In this document: piece by piece, positions 6,016 through 6,144 of the stretch
Numbering within the stretch: position 1 is the stretch's first letter
Layout of the letters: the number at the start of each line of letters is the position of its first letter
Assembly (NCBI GenBank): GCA_016937825.1
Contig: JAFGVT010000205.1
Location: 1 to 6,144 of the forward strand
DNA length: 6,144 nt
Direction: 5' to 3'
Source: Fidelibacterota bacterium
GTDB lineage: Bacteria > Fidelibacterota > Fidelibacteria > Fidelibacterales > Fidelibacteraceae
The notes under the pieces: model-generated
What the model saw: the letters and a program-made list of their open reading frames with translations, nothing else
Told to the model about the DNA's origin: nothing
Database searches by the model: none
Program-made: the position numbers and the translations under genes

Positions 6016-6144
6016 TGCGCGCTGTCCTTTCCTTTAGTTTCTCCGGTCAGGATCCGCGACGCGGAGGAGTCTTTACAGATCTTTTCCTTGGGCAGGTTCA
6101 GCTAGCGGGCGAGGATATCGATGATCCGCGGCGCGCAGAAACCA
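6012..6144 (-). CDS. C-terminal fragment of GlpA-like FAD dehydrogenase, interrupted by in-frame TAG
   Basis: Only the last 43 codons or so lie in the window; the rest is beyond the right edge. The frame read from 6143 gives GFCAPRIIDILAR, then TAG, then LNLPKEKICKDSSASR and further residues to a TGA at 6014-6012. This is the end of the BFD-like [2Fe-2S] domain found at the C-terminus of GlpA/LhgO-type glycerol-3-phosphate or hydroxyacid dehydrogenases: the Cys of FCAPRI is normally the last cluster ligand, and the helix I-L-A-x-E-L follows it. Position and overlap with the FAD oxidoreductase start (GTGA) fit the standard gene order of that two-flavoprotein module. The TAG falls where Glu is expected, so the protein is either shortened by 30 residues or read through. 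The identification rests on a short stretch plus context. Confidence 0.7.
6102..6104 (-). other. In-frame amber (TAG) codon in conserved tail
   Basis: TAG sits in frame between ILAR and LNLPKE. One base change from GAG would restore the Glu usual in the I-L-A-x-E-L motif; one from CAG would give Gln. Coding resemblance on both sides is in the same frame, so this is not a frameshift. A sequencing error, a real nonsense mutation and readthrough cannot be separated here. Confidence 0.75.

Noticed and set aside
4750..6105. Long plus-strand open frame (451 codons) opposite the FAD oxidoreductase
   Set aside because: The minus-strand protein carries both Rossmann motifs and the family tail. The plus-strand product is rich in His, Arg and Gly and looks like a shadow frame.
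6012..6144. Frameshift as the cause of the broken GlpA-like tail
   Set aside because: Family-like residues before and after the TAG are in the same frame, so a base substitution or recoding explains it better.
1..6144. TGA recoding, CRISPR, tRNA, insertion sequence or defence-type system
   Set aside because: TGA ends several genes at tight overlaps, so it is a stop. No repeat array, tRNA-like fold, transposase or defence gene is visible on either strand.

Overview
The window holds eight genes, all on the minus strand. They read from the right edge (6144) to the left edge (1), and both edge genes are cut by the window. It comes from a bacterium of moderate to fairly high GC. Two N-terminal lipoprotein signals, a Cys-type exported sulfatase and a folK-deoxynucleoside kinase pair suggest a Gram-negative of the Bacteroidota/Chlorobiota (FCB) type. 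The GlpA-like/FAD-oxidoreductase pair at the right edge is best known from Spirochaetes, Clostridia and similar anaerobes. The two promoters I can see resemble ordinary sigma-70 sites (TTGAcA-17-TAAnAT), not the Bacteroidetes TAnnTTTG box. I would not name a phylum.

Right half (about 2608-6144): one tightly packed run of genes. In transcription order these are the tail of a GlpA-like FAD/[2Fe-2S] dehydrogenase, its FAD/NAD(P)-binding partner, folK, a deoxynucleoside kinase, a 67-residue single-pass membrane protein and a short-chain dehydrogenase. The first five junctions are start/stop overlaps of 1 or 4 bases, except the last gap of 30 bases before the dehydrogenase. This looks like one transcription unit with translational coupling. 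It joins a glycerol-3-phosphate or hydroxyacid redox module to folate synthesis and deoxynucleotide salvage.

Left half (1-2607): two envelope lipoprotein enzymes, each with its own promoter-like sequence. They are a sulfatase resembling N-acetylglucosamine-6-O-sulfatases, and a metallophosphoesterase with altered metal-ligand motifs that continues past the left edge. The sulfatase promoter begins inside the dehydrogenase stop codon. The pair fits attack on sulfated, possibly phosphorylated, glycans, but no polysaccharide-utilisation machinery is in view.

The most notable observation is an in-frame TAG in the conserved C-terminal tail of the GlpA-like gene at 6102-6104. Recognisable family-like sequence continues for 29 codons to a TGA that overlaps the next start. 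No other gene that ends in the window uses TAG. I found no RNA gene, CRISPR array, mobile element or clear new system.
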